Notes: generated by a model from the letters alone, not told the origin. 64,000 bases of DNA from Mesocentrotus franciscanus (GCA_037976565.1 CP137685.1:26972327-27036326), one strand, 5' to 3'. Numbered from the stretch's first letter, positions 1-11,824 are shown. A program made the numbers and translations.

Positions 1-110
1 CTTCCTCTCTTTCTTCTCCCACCCCCCCCCCCTCCATTCTCTCTTTCGCTCTCTCTCTCTCTCTCTCTGTCTCTGTCTCTGTCTCTCTGTCTCTGTCTCT
101 CTCTCCGCGT
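1..110. repeat. CT-rich simple sequence
   Basis: Pyrimidine-rich tract with a C run near position 25 followed by (CT)n and CTGT variants. It is the first of many polypyrimidine tracts in the window. No gene is associated. Confidence 0.9.
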
Positions 111-1764
111 CCAGTTACACGCCGCGTCGCTCCTTCCGCAAGGCCTGGCGCTGTTTGAATTACATTTGCATTAGCATTTCGAAGTGTATTTCACTGCATC
201 TTTCGATGACATGCTTGATCAATTGAGTGAGCAAGCAAAGGAATGGTTTGTTGGTCGATTCAAGAGTGCAATCTTTAACAAACTTTTTTTCTAATATGAA
301 TAGCTATAACAGGTGTTTATTGATTGACGAATATCCATGTTTTGTCTCATGGCAGTAGTATTTTTTTTAATTGATTTTTGACCACATTTAATCTTGTATC
401 GAATGACAAGATTCAAATTCCAGAGAAATATGTTCAGGTGTTGTCTTATATTGTCTCGCAGACATGTCAGATATATACGACTGACTTTAAAAAAAAATTA
501 AGTTCATAATGTTCAGAGCCGTGTTTAAGAACATGTTTAAGTAATGTGTTGTCGTGGTTTCTCTAAGGTTAATCTTGCGTCACTTTAAGGGAAGGTTCAG
601 CACAGAAATAAAATGTAGACATCTGTCTATGCCCCACCTCCCCCATCTCTGCCTTTCTCTGTCTCCCTCTCCTTCTTTATATCTCTTCTCCCTCTCTCCT
701 TCTTTCTCTCCCCTCTTTCTTTCTCTGTCTCCCTCGGCACCGTGCTCATTCTTTCTAATCTTAGTCAATTCTCTCTTCTTTTCTCCTTTTCCTTTGTTGT
801 TTTTGTTGTTATTCCTTGTCTCGCCATGTTAGACCTTTTTCTTCAGTAAAAGTTGTTCCTTTTTGGTTCATTTCTGTGTTTTCTGATCTCTCTCTTTATC
901 ATGGTGTAAATACTTTATTTCATTGTATAGAATGCATACAAAAAAGGTAGTTTAATTAAGGGTTATTGTTTCGCTAGACACATTTATTAACTATGTTGCA
1001 TTTAAAACTGTAGAATACTTGCTACCACAGATGTCGTTGACACCTGTTATTTCAACCAAACTCTCGTGATATTACTTTTTTTTTAATTGCCTCAGATTGG
1101 ACAGTCTGGTTTGAAAGAACATTCCTGTCGACGAGGGAAGTATAAGTTACTACCGTTTGTTTTAAGAAGAAAAGAGAAAATAGAAATTCCATTAAGAAAA
1201 GATAAACAGTCTGGCTTTTGGTTTACATCAGGCATGCTCCCATAATGCTTGGTCTCTCATGGCCTGCCATTTGATGGTTGGAAACGGGTGTGTATTTGTA
1301 TGGGAAGAGAAAAAAAGACGATCACCTATCATCGAACTCGTTTATGTAATTGATACAGAGTGGCTCAACAATATTTGTATTCCTCATTGCAGATGCTCTC
1401 AGTGATGCAACTCGAAGGTTTGAAATGGCATGGGTTGAAAAGGAATTGAATGATTTCGGATTAAGCCTTGGCTTTTATTTTCTTTTTCTTTTCTTTTATT
1501 TCTGGTGTATTTTTTTGTTCTGTAACAACAAGGGAGAATCATCATTTTGCGTGTTCCTTGTTTTGCAGTACCATCCTTGCTCCTACCTCTATTAATTTTG
1601 TGACAAGACTTATCAACTTGCTGTATTTAAATATCGAGCATTAGGCCTAGATCTATAAATATTCTAAAACTTCCCAGTTTCCATTTGAAAAAGCAAGCTC
1701 TCAATTTGACCGGAGCTTATACTTTTAACATGAGAATCACGACTGGGACGAAAGATACAACAGG
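111..1764. other. No gene seen; AT-rich non-coding DNA
   Basis: I see no credible coding sequence or structured element here apart from a diffuse pyrimidine-rich stretch at about 620-800. The short open frames over that stretch read as Ser/Leu/Pro low complexity and are artefacts of the CT repeat. Confidence 0.6.
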
Positions 1765-2389
1765 TTATGCCTAGATTACATTTGCCCCGGGCGCCGTACG
1801 ATAAATTGGTCTACGATTTTTCGTGCGATTTTGGGGGCATCGTAGGAGGCTACGGGTTACGATGTTTGTGTTTACATTATACGAGCATCGTGCCATTTCT
1901 TGTATTGGCCCTAGGGGGCAAGCCGGGGTAAATCCGTAGATAGGCTGCTCGGATATTGTACGGAAATCGTGCAGTAGCCGTGCAGTCTCCGTACGGAAAC
2001 CGTACGGAACCCGTGCTGCTTCCTTGCATAGGTTGCGCGGAGAAGGCGCGGTGAACGTGCAGCCGCTGTGCCGTTTTGAGCGTTTTTTGCCCCCATGTTC
2101 ACCGAAAAATCGTGCGTTTTCTGCACGATCAGCATGAGGCCTCCGCGCGATGCCCGTGCGGGGATTGTGCAATGCCACCTACGACATGTCTACGGGCTAC
2201 GGGCTTACGATTTTTCAAATTTGTATAACTTTTCACGAAACAAAATCGTAGAGGGCGCGGAGCCCGTGAATTCGTACGAAAATCTCACGGCCGCCTCCTG
2301 CCTCCGCACGGAGGCCGCACAGAAAAGGGGATACGGGCAGGATACGGGCTCCGTAGACTAATCGCAGGCCAAATGTAATCTAGGCATAA
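1765..2389. mobile_element. GC-rich non-autonomous DNA element with 20 bp terminal inverted repeats
   Basis: The left end TTATGCCTAGATTACATTTG (1765-1784) is the exact reverse complement of the right end at 2370-2389. The ~585 bp between them is far richer in G+C and CpG than its surroundings and contains many variants of short motifs such as GTACGG, CGTGCGG, TACGGGCT and CTACGATTTTTCG on both strands. Several of these can pair, so the interior is partly self-complementary. I see no transposase; the open frames inside (for example 1771-2178 on the minus strand) follow these repeats and match nothing I recognise. No clear target-site duplication is visible. The class (foldback or MITE-like) is inferred from the termini. 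Confidence 0.8.
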
Positions 2390-2825
2390 ATATAGTACAA
2401 GCCGTACGATTTTTTTTTCTTTCTTTCTTCTTCTTCTTTAAAAAACCCAACTGAAATCTAACAAGTTTAGGTAGCAAATTTGGTAATATAGCGTTAGTTA
2501 ATTGAAAGCTTACTTTGCAAGTCGAGGTATTAGACAGTCTCAGAATCCAAGTTTTTTCTATTCATAGCCAATTTTTTTTCTCCTCCTTTGAAATCAGAAG
2601 TGAGGCCTCATCATCACTCTGAATATTGACCCTCTTTTCTCAACTTGTGAATCTTCCTTTATTTTCCCCCTTCAGAATGGTTTCCTTGAATTGGCCAAGT
2701 GTGCAAATTAAATGATTTATAGCGTCAAATTACGCGCCGCTTTCCGCACATTATGAAAGTCAATTTTACACCCGATGTCTGCCAAGCGTCGAGTCGATGT
2801 GCACACGGTCTAATGGGGCACTAGC

Positions 2826-3076
2826 CTGCCTCAAGTGGCGTAGCTACAGGGGGTACAGGGGTCCCCCTTCTATCAGGTAGTGAAAAAAATAGAAAGAAAA
2901 GACAACCGAATATAAGATATAGAGGGAAAGGAAAATTAGAGGGGGAAAGATGGTTAAAAGAATAGGCCTGGGCCAACTCCTGACCCCCTCATCCTTTGAA
3001 TTTTCCGACTAAGACCGTTTGTGCCTCCCCCTCCCCACCCACCCTATGTGTAGACTCACACTATGCCACTGCCTCA
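2826..3076. mobile_element. Small hAT-like MITE with AGTGGCGTAG termini
   Basis: The left terminus AGTGGCGTAG (2834-2843) is matched in inverse by CTATGCCACT (3061-3070). The 8-mer CTGCCTCA occurs at 2826-2833 and again at 3069-3076, which fits the 8 bp target duplication of hAT elements, although two of its bases overlap the right terminus. The interior is G-run/purine-rich then C-rich, with no coding capacity. Termini of the CAGTGGCGTAGC type are common in hAT-derived MITEs of animals; the assignment is by family resemblance. Confidence 0.65.
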
Positions 3077-3227
3077 TGCATAAAGGCTGGTAGTCATGAA
3101 GATGGACTAAGCTAAACCTGTTTTATTTAGTCAACTGATTTTATGGAGCGCCAAATGTCAACTTTTTCTGTCGTATACATTATGAATCTGTAACTGAACA
3201 GGCTAAATGGCCAAACAAAATCGTATA

Positions 3228-3300
3228 AATATGGAATTGATTTCTATTATGTAAATTTGGAATTGCTTTATTATGTCAATTTGGAGTTGATTTCATATTT
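3228..3300 (+). repeat. Short tandem repeat, three units of about 24 bp
   Basis: Three imperfect units begin at 3228, 3254 and 3278, each with the core AATnTGGAnTTG followed by an AT-rich spacer. No function can be inferred. Confidence 0.65.
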
Positions 3301-3679
3301 CCACTTCATTCATTGCATTTCGTGCTGCTCTATGATTGGTCAGTATCTGAGGAAAGCTGCTGTGATTGGGTGTAGCATATTTTGGAATAAACTCTCAAGG
3401 ATGTAGCACCTTTTCTACCGTTGTTGTGTTTTTTTTTTTGGTGTTGTTGTTATCATGGGTAACTCAATTCGTGTTGGGTCTAATAATGGGCGTAGCTATT
3501 GGATAGTTCGTAAACTTTTTGTTTTTTTAAATCGTCAATTTGATGAGAAATGTATTGAGCATGTCTTGGAATCACTCGTCATCCATCTTGGATTGGTCTT
3601 CTGCGGCTGCGTGTGATCATTGCAACCGACTACCGATGGATAGGCCATTACTATACATCCACACGGCTAGCGGGATGTA
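3301..3679. other. No gene seen
   Basis: AT-rich sequence with a T run near 3430. I see no coding sequence and no recognisable element. Confidence 0.5.
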
Positions 3680-3999
3680 GCATGATTGATATTCCCATAC
3701 TTAAACTCATCCATTGCTCCGTTTGGGGCCAGACGGTGACTTCGTGAAATAAGTTCTGACGCGTCTGCTTTGTAGAGCCAGAATTTCATTAATCAATGGC
3801 ATTTTGCATAGTGTTAGCGTCCTTTTAGCTCTCAATATAGGCATGATTGATATTCCCATACTTAAACTCATCCATTGCTCCGTTTGGGGCCAGACGGTGA
3901 CTTCGTGAAATAAGTTCTGAAGCCTCTGATTTGTAGAGCCAAAAGGTCATTAATCAATGGCATTTTGCATAGTGTTAACGTCTGTTCAGCTCTCAATAA
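3680..3999 (+). repeat. 161 bp tandem duplication
   Basis: Two head-to-tail copies begin with GCATGATTGATATTCCCATA at 3680 and 3841. The first ~85 bp of each copy is almost unchanged, and the rest (TTGTAGAGCC...TCATTAATCAATGGCATTTT...) carries scattered substitutions. A partial third start (GCATTGAT) follows at about 4000. There is no reading frame across the unit, so this appears to be a non-coding local duplication. Confidence 0.9.
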
Positions 4000-5402
4000 G
4001 CATTGATCTTGAAGACTCATTTCTTAGCCTATATAAACGTAAATGAAATAGATTGTTCTAAGAAAATAATAATCAATCAAGGTATTTTTTCCCAGCTCAG
4101 AGGTTTTCCACACATCTCTGTTTTCTGCCATCTTGGTACACTCTGGCAGTGTAATTTCCACTCCGTGTCCTAATACCCCTCCAAGATAGTTGTTGCATTT
4201 CCTCTTGGTCTGGTACCTTCTATTTTTCATCCTGTGCTTATAAAGCGCACAATATTCATCTCCTTGAGACCCCCAAGGCGCCTGTACGATAATCTCAATG
4301 AAATGCCACGCTGATTGGCTATTACAGCATGGTATGTAGACGTACTTGCAAACATAAACGTATGTATCTGTGATAGAAGTGGACTAATCATTGAACGAGG
4401 ATGCAAGTTTGATACGTTGCACATAAAACAAGGTGAATCCTTTGAAGTTACTTTACGGTGCGAAGCGGAGTTCTTATCTAGTATTTCGATTTAAATTAGG
4501 GCACTTCTGACAAGTCATTTTCGGCGCGAGGTTGTTATATTTTTACCTGTCTTTCTCCTTCTTTCTTGCTTTATTTCTTTCACATAAAATAGGAGAAAAC
4601 AGGTAATTTCAAGATTAACATTTTAACAAGAATTATAAGCCTATTTGCCCCAAGATCTGGAGCACTTTATTAGGCTATTCTTTTTTTAGTAAGATTTACT
4701 CGTTTACCTTTCTCCCTCTCAAGTCCTCGAAGTAACGATTTCCCCGCAACATGGCTATCCCTATATCAGACGCAGTCAAACAAAAACATTCTCTCAGGGC
4801 ACCCCCTCCCCCTATCTGCATATCGCCCCTACCGCACGCTGATCTCAAGAATTTAGATTGCTACAATACCATTACAACATTCAACAAAATAGCCCCCAGG
4901 AGAAAACCGTATATCCCCCTTCTTTCTTCATGATAGACGTTTATTTTTCAAGCAAGTCCATTCCGACGTACTCAAGATTCTTAAAGAGGCAATCTAGTCT
5001 ATTCTGAGAGTGAGAGAGATGTGCATTATTGCATTATCGAGGGATGTTACCATTCGGTCGTTGTTGCGAAAAAGAATAAACAGCTTCGGTCGCGGGTGTT
5101 TTATCCAAAGCGTTGACATGTCACGCGCACCACTTTAAGTGCGTAAGATGGAGCTGGTCTTGGACGGCGGTTCGGGAGTGAAGTAGGAAGAATACTAGTA
5201 GCAGTGTGAACGGCTTCGCATTTCTATGCTGAAACTGCGGAGGCCCCCTTCTGTTTGGAGTCCACTCTGAGGTTCCATTTCTTCTCCTACGCTTCTTCAG
5301 AATCCACAAGTGTTTGTTATACAGCGCTGCTCGGCGAATATAATCAACCTCAATACATGATATCGCGATGCCATGCATGCGGCTAGACAACTGCAGTCCA
5401 GT
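4000..5402. other. No gene seen
   Basis: Open frames here are all under 90 codons, have no recognisable domain and do not share a consistent strand. I see no repeat structure until the GA tracts begin. Confidence 0.5.
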
Positions 5403-5715
5403 CTAGAGAAAGAGAGACAGAAAGCAAGAATAGAGAGATAGAGAGAGAGAAGAGAGAGAGAAGAGAGAGATAGGGAGAATGGGGCATGAATGTTACATAA
5501 AACCCGCTGGATATCAGGAATCGGTCGAAGGGGCAGTGGGATGGGACCCCCCACATCATGGTGATCCATCATAGAAACCTTTAATACAGCGTCATGGACC
5601 ACAACTATACTGACGGTTGACAAATACAGAGGCAGAGACATAGAGAGGGAAGAGAGGGGGAAAGAGGGAGAGTGATAAAGGGAGATAAAGAGAGACATAG
5701 ATAGAGAGAAAGCGA

Positions 5716-5754
<39 letters not shown>

Positions 5755-5771
5755 AGAGAAATAGAGAGAGG
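5403..5771 (+). repeat. Two GA-rich microsatellite tracts
   Basis: (GA)n-type tracts lie at about 5403-5480 and 5637-5771, separated by ordinary sequence. The long minus-strand open frames here (5297-5827 and 5592-5912) are the CT complement read as Ser/Leu repeats and should not be annotated as proteins. Confidence 0.9.
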
Positions 5772-5800
5772 GGGATAAAGGCATACAGACAGACAGACTG

Positions 5801-6931
5801 ATTCCGATGAATCCAAAACCTTAGCATGCATAATCATTCCAATGTATCCAAACTCATTTTTTTGTTCTCCCAAATAAATTTTAGCCGAGTTTCTTGCACA
5901 GTGCGATTGCATGTCTAACTAGAACTTGTGCTTTTGGCCATCCTGGGATGTTGACCTTCGTAAAATACACTTGTGCTCATAAAGTTGGAATAATTTTTTC
6001 CTCTGTTCATGAAATGATTGTGACAATCTTGATAGATAAAAGTTTCAGAACTTTATTGATCAATCTAACAAACAACATACAGAAAGCTTTATGAAAACAC
6101 AACGTGGGCGAAAAAAGATCCGGCCGCATTACCGGCTACGGTCAGAAGTGCAAACCAATGTGTTTAATTAACCGGTCACTTATCTTTAATTTTCCTCTTA
6201 TTCAGATAGGACTTGGCAGTATTATTTGGCATTCGCGTCCATTATTCTATTAATAACCATGGAGTACCTCATTACAAAAAGACGCCTTCGCTATCTTTCC
6301 TGTTTGCAGGGTCGTACAAAATGTAGGTGGTCATCCTTATTTGCCTGTTAATACATAAAGTTGGAATGTTTCTTTCTTCTTTACCTTTTTTTCATGAAGT
6401 AATTGTGACAATATATTTTATTCTTCATGTGTAACGTTTAAATCCCCACTGCACTACTTATAGCTACTTGCGCCCTCTATATAGCAAACAATGCCTAAGC
6501 GGTGACCGTTTGTCCCCATGGTCCCCCTTTTCTTATGTTAATTGAGAGCCGATTTGGTGAGATAACCACCTGTCAGTGACCATGCAGGGAGGTCTAATCT
6601 CTCCTGGCCAAACTAGTGCAGATAGGCTTTAAATCTTCTCAGAGCTTTATTGTTCAATCTATATGACTCTTTAGATTTATCAATAAAGCTCTGAAATTTT
6701 ATCTATCAAGGTTGTCAATTTCATTTCATGACAAGAGGGAAGACAATTATTCCAAATGTATGAGCAACAGTGTATTTTGCGAAGGTCAACACGCCAAGAT
6801 AGACAAAAGCACATGTGCTAGTCAGACATGCATTGTGCAAGAAACTTTCTAAAAAATGATTTGAAAAAATAAAAATGATTTTGGATGCATTGGAATGATT
6901 GTGAATTCTGGGGTTTGGGTATCATCAGAAT
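5801..6931. repeat. Compound inverted-repeat locus with three copies of one arm
   Basis: Sequence 5801-6070 is repeated in inverse at about 6671-6931. Shared landmarks include AATCATTCCAATG, GTTTCTTGCACA, TTGACCTTCG, TTGGAATAATT and CTTGATAGATAAAA. A third, partial copy in the forward orientation starts at about 6355 (CATAAAGTTGGAAT...), is broken by the insertion at 6436-6634 and resumes at 6635 (CAGAGCTTTATTGTTCAATC). The forward and inverse copies then meet at 6655-6690. The best reading is a palindromic element whose left arm received a later insertion, next to another copy of the same arm. There is no coding capacity. Confidence 0.75.
6436..6634 (+). mobile_element. Dispersed 200 bp MITE-like element, copy 1
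   Basis: Its interior matches 25254-25453 in the same orientation almost throughout, including GCCCTCTATATAGCAAACAA-like and CTGGCCAAACTAGTGCAGA motifs. Both copies start GTTTAAA.CCC and end GGCTTTAAA, giving short inverted ends. Here it interrupts an arm of the surrounding inverted repeat, so it inserted later. It carries no reading frame. Class is uncertain: no clear target duplication is seen. Confidence 0.75.
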
Positions 6932-8074
6932 AATAACAAATTGACGCAATCTTGATGGAAAACACATGGAGTGAAAGTACGTAGAAATTATGGAAATATG
7001 GGAATACACACACACAAGTCATGTAGCATCAAATTTAATCCATAGTTTTCAACTACGGCTTGTCATTTTGGGGGATATGAGGACCTTTCAGATTACAATT
7101 TTCTTTCACATACACAAGTTTTTATAAATTTTACAACATATGTTTCATCTTCACCAGAACCCAACCCCCTCTTAAAAGAAAGTAAAGTAAAAAAAAAATC
7201 CTACCAGCCCTTCTACAGGTTTTAGGAATTCTCTGAATCCGGGATTGTCAGAAAAGATTGGACGATTTTGTTAGTTTTCCCTTACACACCTTTTTAACAC
7301 GGGAATGTGATTTTGGGAATTTATATTGCCTTCCACACGGAAGGGGAAAAAAAATAAGGATTTTTTTTTTGGTTTAATATTAAAGATGCAGTGGGTTATG
7401 CCCTCGGAACATAAACACATGTTACTACCCAAAAGTTCATTTTTGCTTAGGGGATGAAACCGTTTCACCCCCACCACCACAACCCCTACCTCCCCCCTCC
7501 CCCACCCCACCCCTAACCAAATCACGACCACTACAGGATCCGCCAAAAATGCGCTACGTTTCACATGCAAGTAATCTAACTAAGATATTAAACTATTATG
7601 GTTGTTAAGGCCACGACGTACTACCAATTAAGACATGACCGAATATTCACCTCTATAATAACACTTTACCGTAATTAAGGTCACCAGAAGTAGATTATAA
7701 AAATTATGCTTCATAATGATACAATATTATACACGTAAATTACGCATAGATGCCAGCTCTACCGGCAAGAAGAGAAGTAAATTGAATTTAAACGAAATTA
7801 ACACACTTTGTAATTTTTTGTTCACTACTACTGAATAATTTTTGTTCACTACAACTCAATATTTTTTCTTCTTCTTCAAAGAAGACATTGCTTCATAATA
7901 TTACTTCGAATAGTTTAATTGAAGTTTTAAGTTATTGCTTTTATTTTCAACGTTTAACTTCCTTTATTAGTTAATTCCCTGTTAATGGTTCTTCAACTCA
8001 TTACTTCAAACCAGTTACACTGGTGCTTTGAAAGTGACTCCACGTGGCAATTTTCCTCGTCATGTAGATGTCCT
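6932..8074. other. No gene seen; includes a C-rich run
   Basis: AT-rich sequence with a CCACC/CCCC-rich stretch at 7469-7516. No supported coding sequence. Confidence 0.5.
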
Positions 8075-8358
8075 GGGGAGTGTTTCACAAAGACTAAGAT
8101 CGACTTTAAGTTGGACTTAACTATGGCAGGCCGTTCATGCCACTGTTTGCTCTCACCATTATGATCTTTGGATAATATTTTTCCTTCAATTATTTTAATG
8201 AATTATCAACAAATGTAAATTCTGTAGATTTGTGACCATGATTTGTACGTCCCTTGAGAGACCAATGCCAGTAAATAGTGAGAGCAAACAGTGGCATGAA
8301 CGGCCTGCCATTGTTAAGTCCAACTTTAAGTCGATCTTAGTCTTTGTGAAACACCCCC
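8075..8358. mobile_element. MITE with ~80 bp inverted ends (GTGTTTCACAAAGA family), copy 1
   Basis: The first ~80 bp (GGGGAGTGTTTCACAAAGAC, then AAGTTGGACTTAACTATGGC, ending near GTTTGCTCTCAC) is repeated in inverse at about 8279-8358. The unpaired centre is ~120 bp. A near-identical copy lies at 17549-17827 and a diverged one at 14988-15279. AGATGT occurs close outside both ends and may be the target duplication. Non-coding. Confidence 0.9.
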
Positions 8359-10790
8359 AAGATGTTAAGTTGTTTTAAATGTAATCATATCCATCATTAT
8401 TCATTTTGAATATGCCTATATACATACAATTTTTGTTTAATTCTTTTTAAATCAGAATATTGTATAACTCACAATTACTACTATTAAGTTTGGTCTCTCT
8501 GTTTATTCATTAGCTTAGTGATCCGTGTACCATTCTTTTTTCAGCTTGCCTCGGCTTCGCATCCGGATGGGGGCGTCCATCGGCTTCCCCCTATTAAATC
8601 TGGATACGCCACAGATTTTCTTTTTTCGCACGATGTAATCAATTCATCGGCGTTGATTGCGTCTCATTTCTCGTTCGATTTTCTCCCATTACTCTTTCTA
8701 TGCATGTCCAACTTCACGAAAGTAGCTCTTTATGACGAGATATCGATCCTATTTGGAGAAATATGACTGTCGAGGCATAGGCATATACACCTCTGCATAT
8801 GAAAAATATGAAAATCGATATTGAGGCGTTATGAGTGCGAGTACGGGGTTCTATGGCTATAATTGCATTAAGGCAAGATAGTTATTGACACGAGAAGGTC
8901 GCAGTCGGATGCCCCTACAAGGTCGATTTTAATTCAGAATTTCAATTTATTGATGGAGAAAGAGTGAGAGTTATGATTATGATCATGCATAGAACATGTA
9001 AAACATTGTAGACCACGTTTTGTCTGAAGAATTTTAGATGGTTTTTGAAGAGTGGGTTTTCATGTATAGATTAATTTCGATTAGTTTCTAAACATTAGAA
9101 ATCAAAAGTTTAAGCCACAAAAACAAATACAGAATTTGTGTGGGTATGCGTTTACTATTTTGTATATGAAAATGACTTATTTCAAAGATTATTTTGTTTC
9201 GTAAACAATACTTGTGTACTTGTCTTTTGCAAACCGCTCTAAAGTGTAGTATTATGCTTTAGATCAATACAAAACAGACGCCCACCTTCATTTTCAAAGT
9301 GGGCGCCATGCACGTTAATATATAGTTTAGAGTGTTTTCATATTAAATGTGCATCAATATTTTTACTTATATTGTACTGTTTGGTAATTGATATTTCTTG
9401 TGGCCGACAGTCATATTTATACAGTACTTTATATCATATACACACGTAGTAAGAAAACAGTGTAATATTTTAATCATTAACACACTCCCTATCGCGTGGG
9501 GGAACTGTACCACTCAGCATTCTCAGTATGCACTGTTTGATGTAACTTACTTGGTGGTTGCAACAAAACTTCGTGAGTGGGGGTAAGAGAAAGGCTACTG
9601 CGGACATTTTTTACTCGCCATCGAGAATCCCCAAAACGGGTCCTTTAACCAGACCTTAAAATAGAAGTGATTTTTTGAACATGCGGGTGTATCAGATAAA
9701 ACTATCAGTTGGACTCCTTCTTATTTTCATGACTTCTGAATTGTCAGATTACGGATACGAAATTAGCAAATGAATCGTCAGACATGACATGTTTAGAATC
9801 TTTACTTGATGTGGCTTATTTTGATTACTCCGAATACTGTTTGACAAACCTACTCGAATTGCGAAATTCCATCCTTTTAAGAAAATACATTGAGTTTGGA
9901 TGTGTCTGTGGTGTACTTTGAAAGTCAAGGCTTTGGAATGCGTCATCGTAGAAATGACAGGGTCACATTACTTCGGCCAAATGTTTTTTTTAAAAGGGGG
10001 TAAGACAAACAAAAATTCTGTTGCGAGGGAGCAGTTAAGGCGTATCCCGGATTTTGTAAAGGGGGGCAAAACCGGATTTTATTCTAAAATTCCGCGGCGA
10101 GAAAAAAAAAACAAGAATCGTCCCCTCAAAAGAGAACGGGGCACATGCTTTAGTGCCTTCCACCACCACCCCGCCCCCGTCCCCCCAAAAATGAAGTTAT
10201 AATAATAATAATGACTTAATGAATAAATGGATGAATAAATAAATAAATGCATTATAAAAACTTTCTGTCAGTGGATAATACGATGGTACATAGTAGGTGT
10301 GAAGAGAATACATGTCCATTCTGAACAGCAAAATTCAACCGATTCCTTTACAATCTAATTTACATGCCTAAATTCAGTGGACTTTCTTCAAGTTGATGGC
10401 ATTCCGTAAATAACTCTTTTGATGGATAGAAGCCAGATGTTTGTTTGTTTTTCAGAAAATGTAATTGATTCATTACATAAGGATATATTTTACTAAGACA
10501 GATATTAATGTTTAGATCCTGTCATCTTTGATGAATTCAAACAAGCATCAACTTCAACTATCGTAGTAAAATCTATAAAACCTTGTAATAGTACTGATCT
10601 ATTTTAACGGTTGACTTCTTAATAGCATGAATCAATCATAATATGTGAGGCACTTTCTGGACTTAGGTCGATTGTATCCACAGTGCATTGAAAGTAAGCA
10701 AGTAGTGTGTATCAATCCGCTGACGATGTGAGATACAGACATTAAGTTATAGTTATAAGTTATAACATGGTGCCATAGTATACCTCCTAG
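8359..10790. other. No gene seen; scattered repeat fragments
   Basis: A terminus-like GGATACGCCACAG motif lies at about 8601-8613, probably the remnant of a hAT-like MITE end. A G-rich/C-rich patch at about 10000-10190 and a short AAT/AATA run at 10200-10250 look like repeat debris. I see no coding sequence. Confidence 0.45.
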
Positions 10791-11014
10791 CACTGGCGAA
10801 CTGATGGGGTTTGGGGAGTTGCCCCCAACAAAAAAACAAAAATCCAAACATGGTTTATTCCTAATTCAATACTAGTGATTTACAAATGTTGCTGAATTGA
10901 CATGATTTTCCGGGTTTTTTCTCACTTTTGCCCATTATGCCACCTAGTGGTGATGCGGATTTTTTTCTGCCCCTCCCCAAAAAAGTTTTTGCTCATTACG
11001 CTACTGCCTGCTAG
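10783..11014. mobile_element. hAT-like MITE with 8 bp target duplication
   Basis: The element spans 10791-11006, starting CACTGGCGAACT and ending ATTACGCTACTG. It is flanked by CCTCCTAG (10783-10790) and CCTGCTAG (11007-11014), which match at 7 of 8 positions. An 8 bp duplication together with CAGTGGCG-like ends is the hAT pattern. The interior has a GGGG/CCCC-rich segment like the other members in this window. It is 216 bp long and non-coding. Confidence 0.65.
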
Positions 11015-11428
11015 TGATGCTTGTGTAATCACTTCATGCTATGAATGCAAGTTGTAAATGCCATGTAGACCATACATTCCACGTGTATCTCTATAGCATA
11101 CCCCATGCGATATATTCATAATGGAATAGCACAGGATCTTTGTATATAGGGTTCACGTGCGCAGGATGGTAATGATAGCAGGTATATCGTTGATATTATA
11201 CAATGATGATGATAGACAAATGATGATGATGATAATAGATTAAATCTGCACAGACAATTTTTAGACTTTTGGATGCGCTGCCTATTACAATTTTCTCTTC
11301 ATTTTCTGTTTTTGTTCCCGAACATTTCCTTCCACTTGTTACCTTACTTTTCAACTTATTTTTTCTTTTTCTAAATGAGCATTTCTTTTTTTTGGTGATA
11401 ATTACACTAAATATAGTTTTGATTGTAC

Positions 11429-11824
11429 TTAAAGATAAAGGCCAGTTCTGGTCATGCGATTGCATTATGAAAGAAATGTTGTGGAAAAGGTTGATCATCT
11501 AGCATATAAGTATTGATGTGTACTGCAAGGTTCTGGAATCATCAAAATGATAAGAAATTTGGCCCAGTCTTGGTAAAGTTACAAGCACTGTACACAGAAA
11601 GATGTATATGGGACTACGCGACCACGTGCGCGATATCTATTTGGTCCCAATAGATATAATAATTTACCAAATATATCAATTAGTAGGCGGTTTCCCGACT
11701 TTCCCGGCAAAATTTGTATCATCACGTATTAGTCAAAACATATTCTTTCACATGATTGGTAATGAGAGCTTCCATTTCATTTGTTTGAGAGAGGGGCGTT
11801 TCCAAAACTGGTCTTTACCTTTAA
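11429..11824 (+). mobile_element. TTAA-flanked MITE family, copy A (variant interior)
   Basis: Starts TTAAAGATAAAGGCCAGTTC and ends with the inverse CCAAAACTGGTCTTTACC then TTAA, so TTAA lies at both ends. The left ~190 bp (GGTCATGCGATTGCAT, GATCATCTAGCATATAAGTA, AAGCACTGTACACAGAAA, ATGGGACTAC) matches the copies at 21046 and 32274. The right half is different, so this is a subfamily with its own interior or an old recombinant. TTAA duplication is the hallmark of piggyBac-type insertion, but no transposase is present. The open frame at 11602-11928 lies largely inside the element and is not credible. Confidence 0.8.

Noticed and set aside
1771..2178. 135-codon minus frame
   Set aside because: Lies entirely in the GC-rich TIR element and follows its repeated motifs, where stop codons are rare.
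5297..5827. 176-codon minus frame with a hydrophobic Ser/Leu-rich middle
   Set aside because: Its centre is the complement of GA microsatellites; resemblance to membrane segments is compositional.
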